Shown here: positions 38,332-47,616 of the stretch, piece after piece | How the letters are laid out: the number at the start of each line of letters is the position of its first letter | Position numbering within the stretch: the stretch's first letter is position 1 | NCBI RefSeq assembly: GCF_011806425.1 | Contig: NZ_JAATOV010000003.1 | Coordinates: 620,001-684,000, forward strand | Direction: 5' to 3' | From: Thalassospira lucentensis | GTDB taxonomy: Bacteria > Pseudomonadota > Alphaproteobacteria > Rhodospirillales > Thalassospiraceae | DNA length: 64,000 nt | Position numbers and translations under genes: made by a program | The notes under the pieces: generated by a model | The model's input: the letters and a program-made list of their open reading frames with translations, nothing else | Told to the model about the DNA's origin: nothing | Databases searched by the model: none

Positions 38332-39330
38332 ATGGACATTCGCAATGGCACCATCGAAGCCATTGGCCGCACCCCACTTGTGAAACTGAAAAAGGTCTCC
38401 GAGTTGACGGGCTGCACCATTCTGGGCAAAGCGGAATACGCCAATCCGGGCGGATCGGTTAAAGACCGTGCTGCGCTTGCCATCATCCGCGACGCCGAGG
38501 CACGCGGACTTTTGAAACCAGGCGGCGTCATCGTCGAAGGTACGGCTGGCAACACCGGCATCGGCTTGGCCGTTGTTGGCAATGCGCTTGGCTATCGCAC
38601 CGTTATCGTGATCCCGGAAACCCAAAGCCAGGAAAAGAAAGACCTTCTGCGTCTTTTGGGTGCGGACCTTCGCGAAGTGCCTGCTGTCCCCTACCGCGAT
38701 GAAAACAACTACGTTCACGTATCGCGCCGACTGGCCGAGGAATTGGCAAAAACCGAACCCAATGGCGCAATCTGGGCGAACCAGTTTGACAACATTGCCA
38801 ACCGTCAGGGCCATATCGACACCACCGCGCCTGAAATCTGGGAACAGACCGATGGCAAGGTTGATGGATTTATCTGTGCTGTTGGCACAGGGGGTACACT
38901 TGCCGGTGTGTCGCTTGGCCTGAAAGACCGAAACAAAGACATCCAGATCGGCCTTGCTGATCCGATGGGGGCCGCCCTTTATAGCCACTATAAATTTGGC
39001 GAACTGAAATCCGAAGGAAGCTCAATCTCCGAAGGCATCGGTCAAGGGCGCATCACTGCCAATCTTGAAGGGGTCGAAATTGATCACCCGTTCCAGATCA
39101 GCGATGACGAAATGCTGCCCATCGTCTTTGACCTGTTAAAGGAAGAAGGCCTGTGCATGGGCGGCTCCACCGGGATCAACATTGCCGGTGCTGTGCGTCT
39201 TGCCCGCGAACTTGGGCCAGGTAAAACCATCGTCACCATTCTCTGTGACCTTGGTTCGCGCTACCAGAGCAAGCTTTGGAACCCGGAATTCCTCAAAGAA
39301 AAAGGTCTTCCGACCCCAAGCTGGCTTTAA
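38332..39330 (+). CDS. cysK: Cysteine synthase A (O-acetylserine sulfhydrylase)
   Basis: A fold type II PLP enzyme making cysteine from O-acetylserine and sulfide. The 332-residue form starts at 38332 with GGAG seven bases ahead; the open frame extends 29 codons further but without family sequence. NPGGSVKDRAA carries the PLP lysine K44; VEGTAGNTGIGLAVVG is the substrate-binding loop and CAVGTGGTLAGVSLG the phosphate loop. The C-terminus (SRYQSKLWNPEFL) is typical of the alphaproteobacterial form. Confidence 0.93.
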   Translation: MDIRNGTIEAIGRTPLVKLKKVSELTGCTILGKAEYANPGGSVKDRAALAIIRDAEARGLLKPGGVIVEGTAGNTGIGLAVVGNALGYRTVIVIPETQSQEKKDLLRLLGADLREVPAVPYRDENNYVHVSRRLAEELAKTEPNGAIWANQFDNIANRQGHIDTTAPEIWEQTDGKVDGFICAVGTGGTLAGVSLGLKDRNKDIQIGLADPMGAALYSHYKFGELKSEGSSISEGIGQGRITANLEGVEIDHPFQISDDEMLPIVFDLLKEEGLCMGGSTGINIAGAVRLARELGPGKTIVTILCDLGSRYQSKLWNPEFLKEKGLPTPSWL

Positions 39331-39355
39331 ACGCACGCCCCAGCGATCAAAATTG

Positions 39356-39393
39356 AAAACCCCCGACCTGCAAAAGGCCGGGGGTTTTGTTTT
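39356..39393 (+). terminator. Rho-independent terminator after cysK
   Basis: A 13-bp stem with one mismatch (AAAACCCCCG.../...CGGGGGTTTT) followed by TTTTGTTTT, 25 bases after the cysK stop. The A-run on the left arm may also serve the opposite strand. Confidence 0.9.
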
Positions 39394-39449
39394 ATCGCAC
39401 GAAACACGTTTATAGCCCTGCCCGGTTGGGCAATTCGTCACATCTGGGT

Positions 39450-40832
39450 CTAGGATGCCTTGGCCAAGCTATCCTGTGCTTTGTGTCGCGCCTGGGTTGC
39501 CATCCGCCACAAATACAAACCGCACAACAGCGCCCCAACCAACATCGCACCCGCAAATGCCGCAACTGCGTTCCATCCACCGTGCGCCCAGAACCAACCA
39601 CCGACTGATCCCATGATGCTTGATCCCAAATAATACGCCAGAAGATACAATGACGACGCATGGCCCTTGGACGTTTCGGCAAGGCGCCCCACCCAGCCAC
39701 TGGCGATAGAGTGCGCGACAAAAAAACCGCTGGTCAAAACGACAATCCCGCCAATGATCCCCGGCAGGCTTTCCAGCAATGTCATACCGACACCAGCACC
39801 GGCCAACAGCACCCCAAACACCAAGACCGGTCCACGTCCCAGCTTGTCTGATAAGGCGCCTGCAATGGATGACGTGACCGATCCACATAAATAGACGACA
39901 AAAATCAAACCGATTTGACTTTGACTAAGCTCATAGGGTGCATCGGATAATCGAAAACCGACATAGTTAAAGATCGTCACAAAGCAGCCCATGGCAAACG
40001 CGCCGATCAAAAACACAAACGGCAAACCCGCATGGGTTAAATGCCCGGCCCACGCCCGCATATGGTAACCCACCTGAAAACCGGGACGCCGGACGAAATT
40101 GCGCGAAGCAGGAAGCAAAATCGCAAAACCAAGCGCCGCCAAAAGGCCAAGCGCGCCCATCGCCCCCAACGCCATATGCCAGCCCAAAAGATCGGTTAGG
40201 AACCCAATCACCACGCGCCCGCTTAATCCGCCAATCGCCGTGCCGCTGATGTAAATCCCCATGGCCATGCCAAGCCCCTTGGGATCAATTTCTTCGGCCA
40301 GATACGCCATCGCAACCGCGGGCACACCGCCCAGCATTAATCCTTCCAGTGCGCGCACAACCAAAAACGCATGCCAGTCTGATAATAAGGGCGCGATCAG
40401 ATTTAAAACCGACGCCACACACATTGAAATCAGCATCAGCTTCTTACGCCCGGTCGCCTCGGACACGGCACCGGCCAGCAAGATCGCAAAGGCCAAAAAC
40501 CCGGTCGTCAGCGAAAGCGCGAGCGAGCTTTCCGCCGGCCCCACCGCAAAGTGACGGGCCAATTCCGGCAACAAGGGTTGCACACAGTAAATCAGCGAAA
40601 AGGTCGCATACCCGGCCAAGAAAAGCGCCACACTGATCCGGCGAAACGCCGCCGAACCGGGCTGTATCCAAACCGGGTCCGCAGACGCACGCGCACTGGT
40701 GTCACCACCTGCCTCACCCTCACCTGTTTGCGAGGATATTGCACTTGGCCCGACCGCGTCATTATGGGTATCGGCACCGCCGCCAGCTTGCAGCTTATCG
40801 CGATCTTGGGAGTTCCCCGGAAATGCAGGCAT
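39450..40832 (-). CDS. MFS transporter, YnfM-like
   Basis: A 460-residue 12-helix major facilitator protein with a long hydrophilic N-terminal tail of about 60 residues. Features are GYATFSLIYCVQPLLPELAR at helix 1, the loop motif GAVSEATGRKKLM between helices 2 and 3, and ALEGLMLGGVPAVAMAYLAEE, typical of the YnfM/arabinose-efflux-like group of drug exporters. The divergent LysR gene, 96 bases away, is the probable regulator. Confidence 0.88.
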   Translation of the reverse strand: MPAFPGNSQDRDKLQAGGGADTHNDAVGPSAISSQTGEGEAGGDTSARASADPVWIQPGSAAFRRISVALFLAGYATFSLIYCVQPLLPELARHFAVGPAESSLALSLTTGFLAFAILLAGAVSEATGRKKLMLISMCVASVLNLIAPLLSDWHAFLVVRALEGLMLGGVPAVAMAYLAEEIDPKGLGMAMGIYISGTAIGGLSGRVVIGFLTDLLGWHMALGAMGALGLLAALGFAILLPASRNFVRRPGFQVGYHMRAWAGHLTHAGLPFVFLIGAFAMGCFVTIFNYVGFRLSDAPYELSQSQIGLIFVVYLCGSVTSSIAGALSDKLGRGPVLVFGVLLAGAGVGMTLLESLPGIIGGIVVLTSGFFVAHSIASGWVGRLAETSKGHASSLYLLAYYLGSSIMGSVGGWFWAHGGWNAVAAFAGAMLVGALLCGLYLWRMATQARHKAQDSLAKAS

Positions 40833-40943
40833 TTATCATCTCATTTAGAATGATGCGTAGAATGGCGCTTATGGTTGCAGTTCACGCCCCATCCGTCCAA
40901 TATATGATACAATCAATCTTGATATGTTTTGGATATAACCACC

Positions 40944-41849
40944 ATGGAACTGCGCCATATCCGTTATTTCTTGGCGGTCGCCCGCGAAGGAAACTTTACC
41001 CGTGCGGCGGCAAAAATCGGCATTGGGCAACCCCCGCTTAGTCAACAAATCCGCGACCTTGAAGCCGAAATCGGTACCGCCGTTTTTCACCGCGTTCCAC
41101 ACGGGGCAGAACTGACTGAGGCCGGGTCAGCCTTTTACGACATCGTCGCACAGTTCCCCGACCTTGCCGAACGCGCCATCAGGGCCGCCCAACGTGCCGG
41201 ACGTGGCGAAGTTGGATCGCTGCGGGTTGGTTTTACCGCATCCGCCGCATTTAGCCCGTCTGTCCCGCGCATTTTCCGTGATTTTCGCCGTGCCTTTCCC
41301 GGCGTGGAAATGACCCTGGAAGAAGCCAACTCAGCACAGCTTGTTACCGGCTTAAAAGACGAACGCCTTGATGCGGTATTTCTGCGTCAAGACGCGATTG
41401 CAGGCGATGGTATTCGGCTTCATGTCATTTCAGCAGAACCGATGGTCTTGGTTCTGCCCGCGGGGCATCCCGCCGCGCAAAAGCAAAAGGTTGCCCTTTC
41501 GGAACTGGCAGAAGAATCCCTCATCCTGACCCCACGGGCCGTGGGCCCGACCCATTTTGACAAGGTCGTGACTGCCTGTCGCACCGCCGGATTTGAACCC
41601 AACCTCGGCCAATCAGCCCCCCAGCTTGGCTCGGTGATTAATTTCGTTGCGGCCGAACTTGGCTTTTCATTGGTCCCCAAACCCATGACACAGCTTCAGG
41701 CCAACGGGGTCGCCTACCGCGAAATTGATGGTGCGGTGCCAATTGCCCAATTATCCTTGGCCTATCGCAGTAATGATATCTCAATCGCACTTCGCAATTT
41801 TGTCAGCCGCACATTGGCTGCACATCGCGATATGGCCCCCATCGCGTAG
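40944..41849 (+). CDS. LysR-family transcriptional regulator
   Basis: I place the start at ATG 40944 (301 residues), which gives the usual opening MELRHIRYFLAVAREGNFTR; the winged HTH continues AAAKIGIGQPPLSQQIRDLE. The C-terminal two thirds form the co-inducer domain (LRVGFTASAAFSPSVPRIFR and following). Divergent from the MFS exporter, so it likely controls it, in the manner of YnfL/YnfM in E. coli. Confidence 0.92.
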   Translation: MELRHIRYFLAVAREGNFTRAAAKIGIGQPPLSQQIRDLEAEIGTAVFHRVPHGAELTEAGSAFYDIVAQFPDLAERAIRAAQRAGRGEVGSLRVGFTASAAFSPSVPRIFRDFRRAFPGVEMTLEEANSAQLVTGLKDERLDAVFLRQDAIAGDGIRLHVISAEPMVLVLPAGHPAAQKQKVALSELAEESLILTPRAVGPTHFDKVVTACRTAGFEPNLGQSAPQLGSVINFVAAELGFSLVPKPMTQLQANGVAYREIDGAVPIAQLSLAYRSNDISIALRNFVSRTLAAHRDMAPIA

Positions 41850-41998
41850 GAATAAATCAGAAAATCAATGGCTTGCTGCGCAATCATCGGAACCGGGACT
41901 GGCGGCAAGACGATTTCACGCTAAATTAGGTGCAATTGTCGAAATTGGGCGCGCCGGTTCATCGGACTTGATTGCGCGCCAAACCGAAAGTCTGTCGA

Positions 41999-43018
41999 AT
42001 GGTAAGATATTCCCTTCTTGATCTATGCCCCGTCAATACCGGTGAGCATCCCAGTGATGCATTGCGTAATACGCTGACACTTGCCCAGCATGCCGAAAAA
42101 CTCGGCTATCATCGCTACTGGCTGGCCGAACATCACAATATGCCCGGCATTGCCAGTGCGGCCACCTCGGTCGTGATTGCGCATGTGGCAGCGGGCACGA
42201 AAACCATCCGCGTTGGTTCGGGTGGCGTAATGCTGCCAAACCATGCGCCGCTGGTGATTGCCGAGCAATTTGGAACCCTTGATGCCCTACACCCCGGTCG
42301 CATTGACCTTGGCATTGGCCGCGCACCGGGCACAGACCAACGCACCGCCGCCGCCCTTCGCCGCGACATGCATGGCTCAGAAGACCGCTTTATTCAGGAC
42401 GTCCTTCAAGTACAGGCCTTCTTGGCCCCGCTCGAAGGCAATCCGCCGATCCGTGCGGTCCCGGGATATGGGTCCCAAGTACCGATGTGGCTTTTGGGCA
42501 GCAGCCTGTTTTCGGCGGATCTTGCCGCGCGCCTTGGCCTGCCCTTTGCCTTTGCATCGCACTTTGCACCAGACATGCTGATGGATGCACTGTCGCTGTA
42601 TCGTCATCGCTTTGAACCGAGTGACCAGCTTGATAAACCCTATGCGATCGCTGCGATGGGGTTCTTTGGTGCTGATACCGACGAGGAAGGCGAATATCTG
42701 GCAACCTCGATGCAGCAGCAGTTCTTAAACCTGCGCCGTGGTACGCCGGGACAGTTGCCCGAACCGGTCAAGGATATGGACACCATCTGGAACCGGGTCG
42801 AAAAGGCCGGTGTTGATCATGCCATGCGCTATGCCGCGATTGGCGGGCGCGACACGGTACGCAAAAAACTGCGTGAATTCCTGTACATGACAAATGTTGA
42901 TGAAGTCATGGTCACGGCCAACATTTTTGATCAAACCGCACGGCTTAAATCGTTTGGCATCGCAGCCGAACTGATCAAAGAACTTAACGGCGAAGAAACC
43001 AAACAAAACTGCGCGTAA
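41999..43018 (+). CDS. Luciferase-like (LLM class) flavin-dependent oxidoreductase
   Basis: A 339-residue TIM-barrel monooxygenase of the bacterial-luciferase superfamily. Markers are [13 protein letters not shown] near the start, [39 protein letters not shown] and the phosphate-binding [12 protein letters not shown]. This subgroup lacks the second luciferase chain and usually oxidises small molecules with FMNH2; substrate unknown. The ATG at 41999 has GAAAG ahead. Confidence 0.9.
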   Translation: MVRYSLLDLCPVNTGEHPSDALRNTLTLAQHAEKLGYHRYWLAEHHNMPGIASAATSVVIAHVAAGTKTIRVGSGGVMLPNHAPLVIAEQFGTLDALHPGRIDLGIGRAPGTDQRTAAALRRDMHGSEDRFIQDVLQVQAFLAPLEGNPPIRAVPGYGSQVPMWLLGSSLFSADLAARLGLPFAFASHFAPDMLMDALSLYRHRFEPSDQLDKPYAIAAMGFFGADTDEEGEYLATSMQQQFLNLRRGTPGQLPEPVKDMDTIWNRVEKAGVDHAMRYAAIGGRDTVRKKLREFLYMTNVDEVMVTANIFDQTARLKSFGIAAELIKELNGEETKQNCA

Positions 43019-43055
43019 CCCAACGCGCAATCCTGTTCTTAGCTGTCAAAACATC

Positions 43056-43090
43056 ATGCCGGGCTCAGTTTGAGTCCGGCATTTGTATTT
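43056..43090 (+). terminator. Rho-independent terminator after the LLM oxidoreductase
   Basis: An 11-bp stem with one G-T wobble (ATGCCGGGCTC/GAGTCCGGCAT), 5-base loop, then TTGTATTT. It begins 38 bases after the stop codon. Confidence 0.85.
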
Positions 43091-43211
43091 CATCATACGA
43101 AATACCAACAGCACGCGACTTGCACTTAATTGCCGGCTCGGACAGTATGCTTATCCCGTCGACTGTCCGACGATAAACAACCATGTTTCAAACGGTTATG
43201 GTGCGCCCCAC

Positions 43212-44786
43212 ATGACTGAGTTTTTGTTGGCGGCAGCGCCGATTGCGACCATCCTATTCCTTATGATCAAAGCCAATTGGGGGGCCGCACGTGCCGGTGC
43301 TGCCGCATGGTTCGTCACCGCCCTAATTGCTGTTTTCTATTTCGGCGCTCCGACGCAAATGCTGATCATCGCCCAGGCCAAGGGCGTGATGCTGGCCCTT
43401 TATATTCTTTATATCGTTTGGGCCGCCCTGATCCTGTATTTTGCGGCAGACGAAGCCGGTGCGATTAAAACCATCGGCCGCGCCATTCGGTCCTTAACCG
43501 ATGATCGCCCGATGCAATTGCTGATCTTGGGCTATGTCTTTGCCACCTTTTTGCAAGGTGTGGCTGGCTTTGGCGTGCCGATTGCCGTGGTCGCCCCGCT
43601 TTTGCTGGGAATGGGGTTCTCGCCGGTGTTGGCGGTTGCCGCCCCGATGATCGGGCATAGTTGGTCGGTCCTGTTTGGGAATATGGCCACCTCGTTTGAG
43701 GCGCTTATTGGTGTCACCGGCATTCCTGGTGCTGATCTTACCCATGATGCCGCCATTCTTTTGGGGCTGTCGGGGATGCTATGTGGCGCGGCGGTTCTGT
43801 GGCTGGATGGCGGTTTTCGCACCATTCGCCGCCGGATCATTCCCCTGCTGCTGATTTCTGGCACCATGGGAATCACGCAATATGTCATGGCCAATTACGG
43901 CGTTTGGACATTGGGCGGGCTGACCGCCGGGATTGCCGGGCTTGCGATGTCGATCCTTGTCACCCGGTTCTGGAAACCCCATCCTGATGACGTTGCCGAA
44001 CAGGTCGAGGAAGATGATCAACCGATGCCCCTGATCGAGGCGCTTACGCCTTATCTGGTGTTTATCGTTTTGGTCGGCTGCGCGACCTTTATTCCAGCCG
44101 TCGAAACCTTTTTGGGCAGCATCCGCTTTACACTTGATTTCCCGGCCACCAGCACATCGCTTGGCTGGCAGGTTGACGCCGAAAGTGCCAAGGCGATTGC
44201 CATTTTCGGCCATCCGGGCGCCCTGCTTTTATATACCTCGGCAATCAGCTTTACCTTCTTTAAGCTCCGTGGGCATTACGCCGACGGGATTGGCAAACGC
44301 ATCTGGCAACGCACGCTTAAAAGCGGGCTTCCAACCAGCATTGGCATGGTTCCGGTAATTGGTCTTGCGATCATTATGGACCACGCGGGCATGACCTATG
44401 CCCTGGCCGAAGGCGGTGCGGCGCTGTTTTCTGGCGCCTTTGCCATTGCCTATCCGATCATTGCCCCGGTCGTTGGTGCATTGGGCGCCTTCATGACCGG
44501 TAGCACGAACAACTCCAACGTTGTCTTTGGCATGTTCCAACGCCACACCGCCGAACTTGCGGGAATTTCAACCTCGCTGGTTTTGGGCGCACAGGCCGCG
44601 GGTGCGTCCCTTGGCAGCATGCTGGCCCCTTCGAAAATCCTTGTCGGTTGTTCCACGGTTGGGCTGTCAGGCAAGGAAGGCCCGGTATTATCGGTTGTCC
44701 TTAAAACGGGTGTGATCCTGACCTTACTTTGCGGTTTCATTGCCCTTGGTATGTTGTTGATTTCTATGAATTCGATAGGGGCCTAA
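43212..44786 (+). CDS. L-lactate permease (LctP family)
   Basis: A 524-residue membrane protein with about 12-14 helices of the LldP/LctP family, which imports lactate or glycolate with protons. Family signatures include FATFLQGVAGFGVPIAVVAPL, the segment MIGHSWSVLFGNMATSFEAL and, near the end, GAFMTGSTNNSNVVFGMFQR and GAQAAGASLGSMLAPSKILV. The ATG at 43212 starts at the first helix; the frame upstream is not family-like. No lactate dehydrogenase lies next to it. A 52-codon membrane gene follows after one base. Confidence 0.9.
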   Translation: MTEFLLAAAPIATILFLMIKANWGAARAGAAAWFVTALIAVFYFGAPTQMLIIAQAKGVMLALYILYIVWAALILYFAADEAGAIKTIGRAIRSLTDDRPMQLLILGYVFATFLQGVAGFGVPIAVVAPLLLGMGFSPVLAVAAPMIGHSWSVLFGNMATSFEALIGVTGIPGADLTHDAAILLGLSGMLCGAAVLWLDGGFRTIRRRIIPLLLISGTMGITQYVMANYGVWTLGGLTAGIAGLAMSILVTRFWKPHPDDVAEQVEEDDQPMPLIEALTPYLVFIVLVGCATFIPAVETFLGSIRFTLDFPATSTSLGWQVDAESAKAIAIFGHPGALLLYTSAISFTFFKLRGHYADGIGKRIWQRTLKSGLPTSIGMVPVIGLAIIMDHAGMTYALAEGGAALFSGAFAIAYPIIAPVVGALGAFMTGSTNNSNVVFGMFQRHTAELAGISTSLVLGAQAAGASLGSMLAPSKILVGCSTVGLSGKEGPVLSVVLKTGVILTLLCGFIALGMLLISMNSIGA

Positions 44787-44787
44787 G

Positions 44788-44946
44788 ATGAAAAACAAAC
44801 TGTTTAATCCGGTCTTTTTGTTTCTGGCATCCCTGATCCTGCCAATCGCCGCCTTCGAGGCCATGATGGTCAACAGCACCATGGTTGCAGACATCCTGCT
44901 TGGCGCGTTTGCCTGTATCTTGGTGCTGATTATTCTGCGCAAATAA
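44788..44946 (+). CDS. Two-helix membrane microprotein linked to the lactate permease
   Basis: A 52-residue protein, MKNKLFNPVFLFLASLILPI at the start and FACILVLIILRK at the end, that is almost wholly two hydrophobic helices separated by a short polar turn (MMVNSTMVAD). Its ATG comes one base after the permease stop, with GGGG ahead, so translation is coupled to the permease. I do not recognise a named family; a small accessory subunit or stabiliser of the permease is the simplest idea. Confidence 0.75.
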   Translation: MKNKLFNPVFLFLASLILPIAAFEAMMVNSTMVADILLGAFACILVLIILRK

Positions 44947-44977
44947 AAAGCCCGCCGGGATATGCATCCGGACGGGC
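44945..44977 (-). terminator. Terminator of the LysE gene
   Basis: Stem GCCCG-CCGG/CCGG-A-CGGGC with one bulged base and a 9-base loop, followed on the minus strand by TTTTTA. It ends the leftward LysE transcript and lies at the end of the rightward microprotein gene. Confidence 0.75.
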
Positions 44978-45027
44978 ATCAGTATAGCGACAAGCCCAAA
45001 AGCGGGCTAATTGGCACGACAGTCAAA

Positions 45028-45660
45028 CTAGGGCCTAAACGTCGCCAGTTTGACGCCAAAGCCAATAAACACCGCCCCGGTTACGGCCTTTAAACTGCGC
45101 TGGAACCGGCCACTCGTGGCATAGCGGGTTAAGCGTGCGAGCAACATGACCATCGCCGCAAACCATACCGCATTGATCAACGCATGCAGACAAACCAGCA
45201 TGAACGCAGCACCAACAGCCCCCTCGCCCGCCGGAATAAATTGCGGGAACGCCGCCAGATAAAAAATCGAAACCTTTGGGTTCAGCGCATTGGTCAGGAA
45301 ACCTTCGCCGTAAGCCGCCATTAAGGTCCGGCGTTGTTTGGCCGGGCTAACATCGGCGACCTTGGCAACACCGCGCCACGCATCGCGCAGCGCCTTAAAC
45401 CCGACCCAGCATAAATAGGCCGCCCCCAACAGCTTAACCACCAAAAACGCCTGTGCTGATTGCACCAAAATGACCGAGATGCCCAAAATCGACAGCGTCC
45501 CATGCAGGTAAAACGCCGTCACAAATCCCGCAACATTGGCAACCCCGGCCGCGCGCCCCGATGTCGGCACGGTTTTGGCAATCAAGACACCATTCGGACC
45601 GGGCGACATCACCAATAGCGACGCGACAAGTGCGAAACTTAAAACCTGTGTCCAATCCAT
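45028..45660 (-). CDS. LysE/RhtB-family amino acid exporter
   Basis: A 210-residue protein with six membrane helices. MDWTQVLSFALVASLLVMSP leads into SPGPNGVLIAKT, the conserved LysE/RhtB opening; GAAYLCWVGFKALRDA and GFLTNALNPKVSIFYLAAFP are the other family motifs. Start at 45660 has AGGGGATC eight bases ahead; the frame extends further upstream without family features. Exports amino acids or analogues such as homoserine or threonine; substrate not resolved. Confidence 0.92.
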   Translation of the reverse strand: MDWTQVLSFALVASLLVMSPGPNGVLIAKTVPTSGRAAGVANVAGFVTAFYLHGTLSILGISVILVQSAQAFLVVKLLGAAYLCWVGFKALRDAWRGVAKVADVSPAKQRRTLMAAYGEGFLTNALNPKVSIFYLAAFPQFIPAGEGAVGAAFMLVCLHALINAVWFAAMVMLLARLTRYATSGRFQRSLKAVTGAVFIGFGVKLATFRP

Positions 45661-45980
45661 TAAATGATCCCCTGATGATGACGGCGCATAAAAAATTATA
45701 GAACGGATCGGAAAACCGGCAAGGCAAGAATTGTCACCATACATTGATATGGCATTCACCTTTCCCGCCTTTGGATAATGATAACTTTTGGGAAAATGAT
45801 AAAGAATACCTTTTGTTAGCACGCGTCTTTGTCGGTAACTTTTTCACAACAAAACAAAGACATGACAAACAGTCATGCCTAAGCGGGACACTGTCATTCC
45901 CACATATTTGCACCTTTGATGCACCGCGATGCTGTGGCTTATTGCCGCGGCATAATGATGCCTGATGACCAGATTTTGTG
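45661..45980. promoter_or_regulatory. 320-base divergent regulatory gap between LysE and the inverse autotransporter
   Basis: AT-rich space without a gene. It contains a palindrome CATGAC-AAACA-GTCATG at 45861-45877 and repeated AATGATA motifs near 45776-45804. The palindrome is a candidate operator for the autotransporter gene about 100 bases downstream. No strong -35/-10 pair could be fixed. Confidence 0.4.
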
Positions 45981-47540
45981 ATGCGAGTGAAAAAGAACAC
46001 CCTGATTGGATTGCTGTTTGCTTCAACGGTTTTGGCGGCGTCTGGCGCCAATGCCGACACCGTGCGAACCCTCGACAAATGGGGCCCGCATATTGATCTG
46101 GAAGGCAAGGCAGGAACAGACCGAAACCTTGGCGAGGCGGACTTGTTTATCCCGCTTTGGCAAGACGACAACACGCTGAGCTTTGGCAGTATCCGCGCAC
46201 GCATGGATGACAATAACAGCCACGAAGGCAATTTTGGCCTTGGCATCCGTCAGATGCTTGATACGGGATGGAATATCGGTGGTTACGGTTATTTTGACCG
46301 CCGCCACAGCCCATATGGCAACAAATTCAATCAACTCACCTTTGGCGCCGAAGCACTTTCTGTTGATTGGGATTTCCGCGCCAATGCCTATGTGCCAATT
46401 GGCACCACGCAATATATGGAAGACAGTCTAAGCACTGTCGATGTTAGTGGCGCCACATTGATGTATAGCCAGGGTGAAGAACGCGCTTTGCGGGGTTTTG
46501 ATGCGGAAATTGGCTGGCGCATTCCATTATTTGAGCCGGATGCCGGGCAGCAGCTTCGCGCTTATGCCGGTGGGTATCGCTTTACCGAGAAAAAGGTTGA
46601 TACCATTCAAGGACCACGCGGACGACTGGACCTGACCTTTGATAAAGTTCCGTTCTTATGGGAAGGATCGCGCTTTTCATTGGGGGCTGAAATTCAGCAT
46701 GACAATCCGCGCGGCACAAAGGGTTTTGCCAGCTTCCGGCTTCGTATCCCACTACAAAATTTTGGCGATGCCCCAAAACCACGTTTAACCGCGATGGAAC
46801 GGCGAATGACCGCCCCCATCATCCGCGACATCGATGTCGTCAGTCAGGCAGGACAGTTTTCGGCCCCAACTGAAATTACCCAGACAGCGGACGGAAAAAC
46901 GATCACGCTTTTGAACAGCAACGCAATATCGGCAGCCGATTTTTCCACCGCCATTGCCAATGCAGGTACCAATTCCACCGTGATCCTAAACGGCAACTAC
47001 ACAAATGTTGCGTCCGTCACAACCGTTCAGGATGGGCAAACAATTGTCGGGGGTGGCGCACTTAACATCAAAACCCCAACCGGACGGTCGGTTACGGTCG
47101 CCATTCCAGATGCACCCATCTCTGGTGAAGGACAAGTCGCTGGGGGTGGTGCCAGTCGTTTCTTTGATATGGCTGATAACAGCAGCCTGATTGGCATCAC
47201 CGCAAACCTCACAAAGGGAGAAAGCACAGCCATCGCCAAAATCGATGGAAAGCACAATGTCACAATTGAAAACAACGATATTTCCGTTGTGGCCAACGGC
47301 AGCACTGCTCAGCTCTTATCTATTAGGGGCAGCAACAATTCAAACATCCGCATCAATGACAACACGGTTTCCATAACCGGTAAAGCTGGCACCAAAAAAT
47401 ATATCGTACTTGCCGGCAGCGTCGTGATCACCAATCTGTCGGGTGGCGGCAATACATCGAACATCACAACATGTTCGACGGGTATGAGTGGTTACACCAT
47501 TACCGGAACGGTCACGACAAGCGGCACAACCTGCCCCTAA
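45981..47540 (+). CDS. Inverse autotransporter (intimin/invasin-type barrel) with beta-helix-like passenger
   Basis: Signal peptide (1-27, VKKNTLIGLLFASTVLAASG then ANA), followed by an inverse-autotransporter beta barrel (about 30-280: NLGEADLFIPLWQDDNTLSF, NFGLGIRQML, GWNIGGYGYFDRRHSPYGN) as in intimin and invasin. The exported C-terminal part (about 290-519) has no Ig-like domains; it is rich in Asn, Thr, Ser and Gly with repeated N-x-I-x-x-N-x-[IV] units (ENNDISVV, RINDNTVSI) that suggest a right-handed beta helix. Two cysteines near the end (TTCSTG and TTCP) could cap it. The ATG at 45981 is preferred to the GTG before it. Probably a surface adhesin. Confidence 0.85.
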   Translation: MRVKKNTLIGLLFASTVLAASGANADTVRTLDKWGPHIDLEGKAGTDRNLGEADLFIPLWQDDNTLSFGSIRARMDDNNSHEGNFGLGIRQMLDTGWNIGGYGYFDRRHSPYGNKFNQLTFGAEALSVDWDFRANAYVPIGTTQYMEDSLSTVDVSGATLMYSQGEERALRGFDAEIGWRIPLFEPDAGQQLRAYAGGYRFTEKKVDTIQGPRGRLDLTFDKVPFLWEGSRFSLGAEIQHDNPRGTKGFASFRLRIPLQNFGDAPKPRLTAMERRMTAPIIRDIDVVSQAGQFSAPTEITQTADGKTITLLNSNAISAADFSTAIANAGTNSTVILNGNYTNVASVTTVQDGQTIVGGGALNIKTPTGRSVTVAIPDAPISGEGQVAGGGASRFFDMADNSSLIGITANLTKGESTAIAKIDGKHNVTIENNDISVVANGSTAQLLSIRGSNNSNIRINDNTVSITGKAGTKKYIVLAGSVVITNLSGGGNTSNITTCSTGMSGYTITGTVTTSGTTCP

Positions 47541-47581
47541 CCTCGCATCGTATCGCATACCTTGATGACATCAGCTTTCGC

Positions 47582-47616
47582 TTGAATGTTCCTATTTTGT
47601 TCTTTAATGTACACGT
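47582..47616 (+). promoter_or_regulatory. SOS (LexA) box inside the promoter of the radical SAM gene
   Basis: GTTC-CTATTTT-GTTC at 47588-47602 fits exactly the alphaproteobacterial LexA operator GTTC-N7-GTTC. It lies between TTGAAT (47582-47587) and TAATGT (47605-47610), a 17-base spacer. The predicted transcription start falls at or next to the ATG 47617, with no Shine-Dalgarno sequence, so the mRNA is probably leaderless. Confidence 0.72.
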
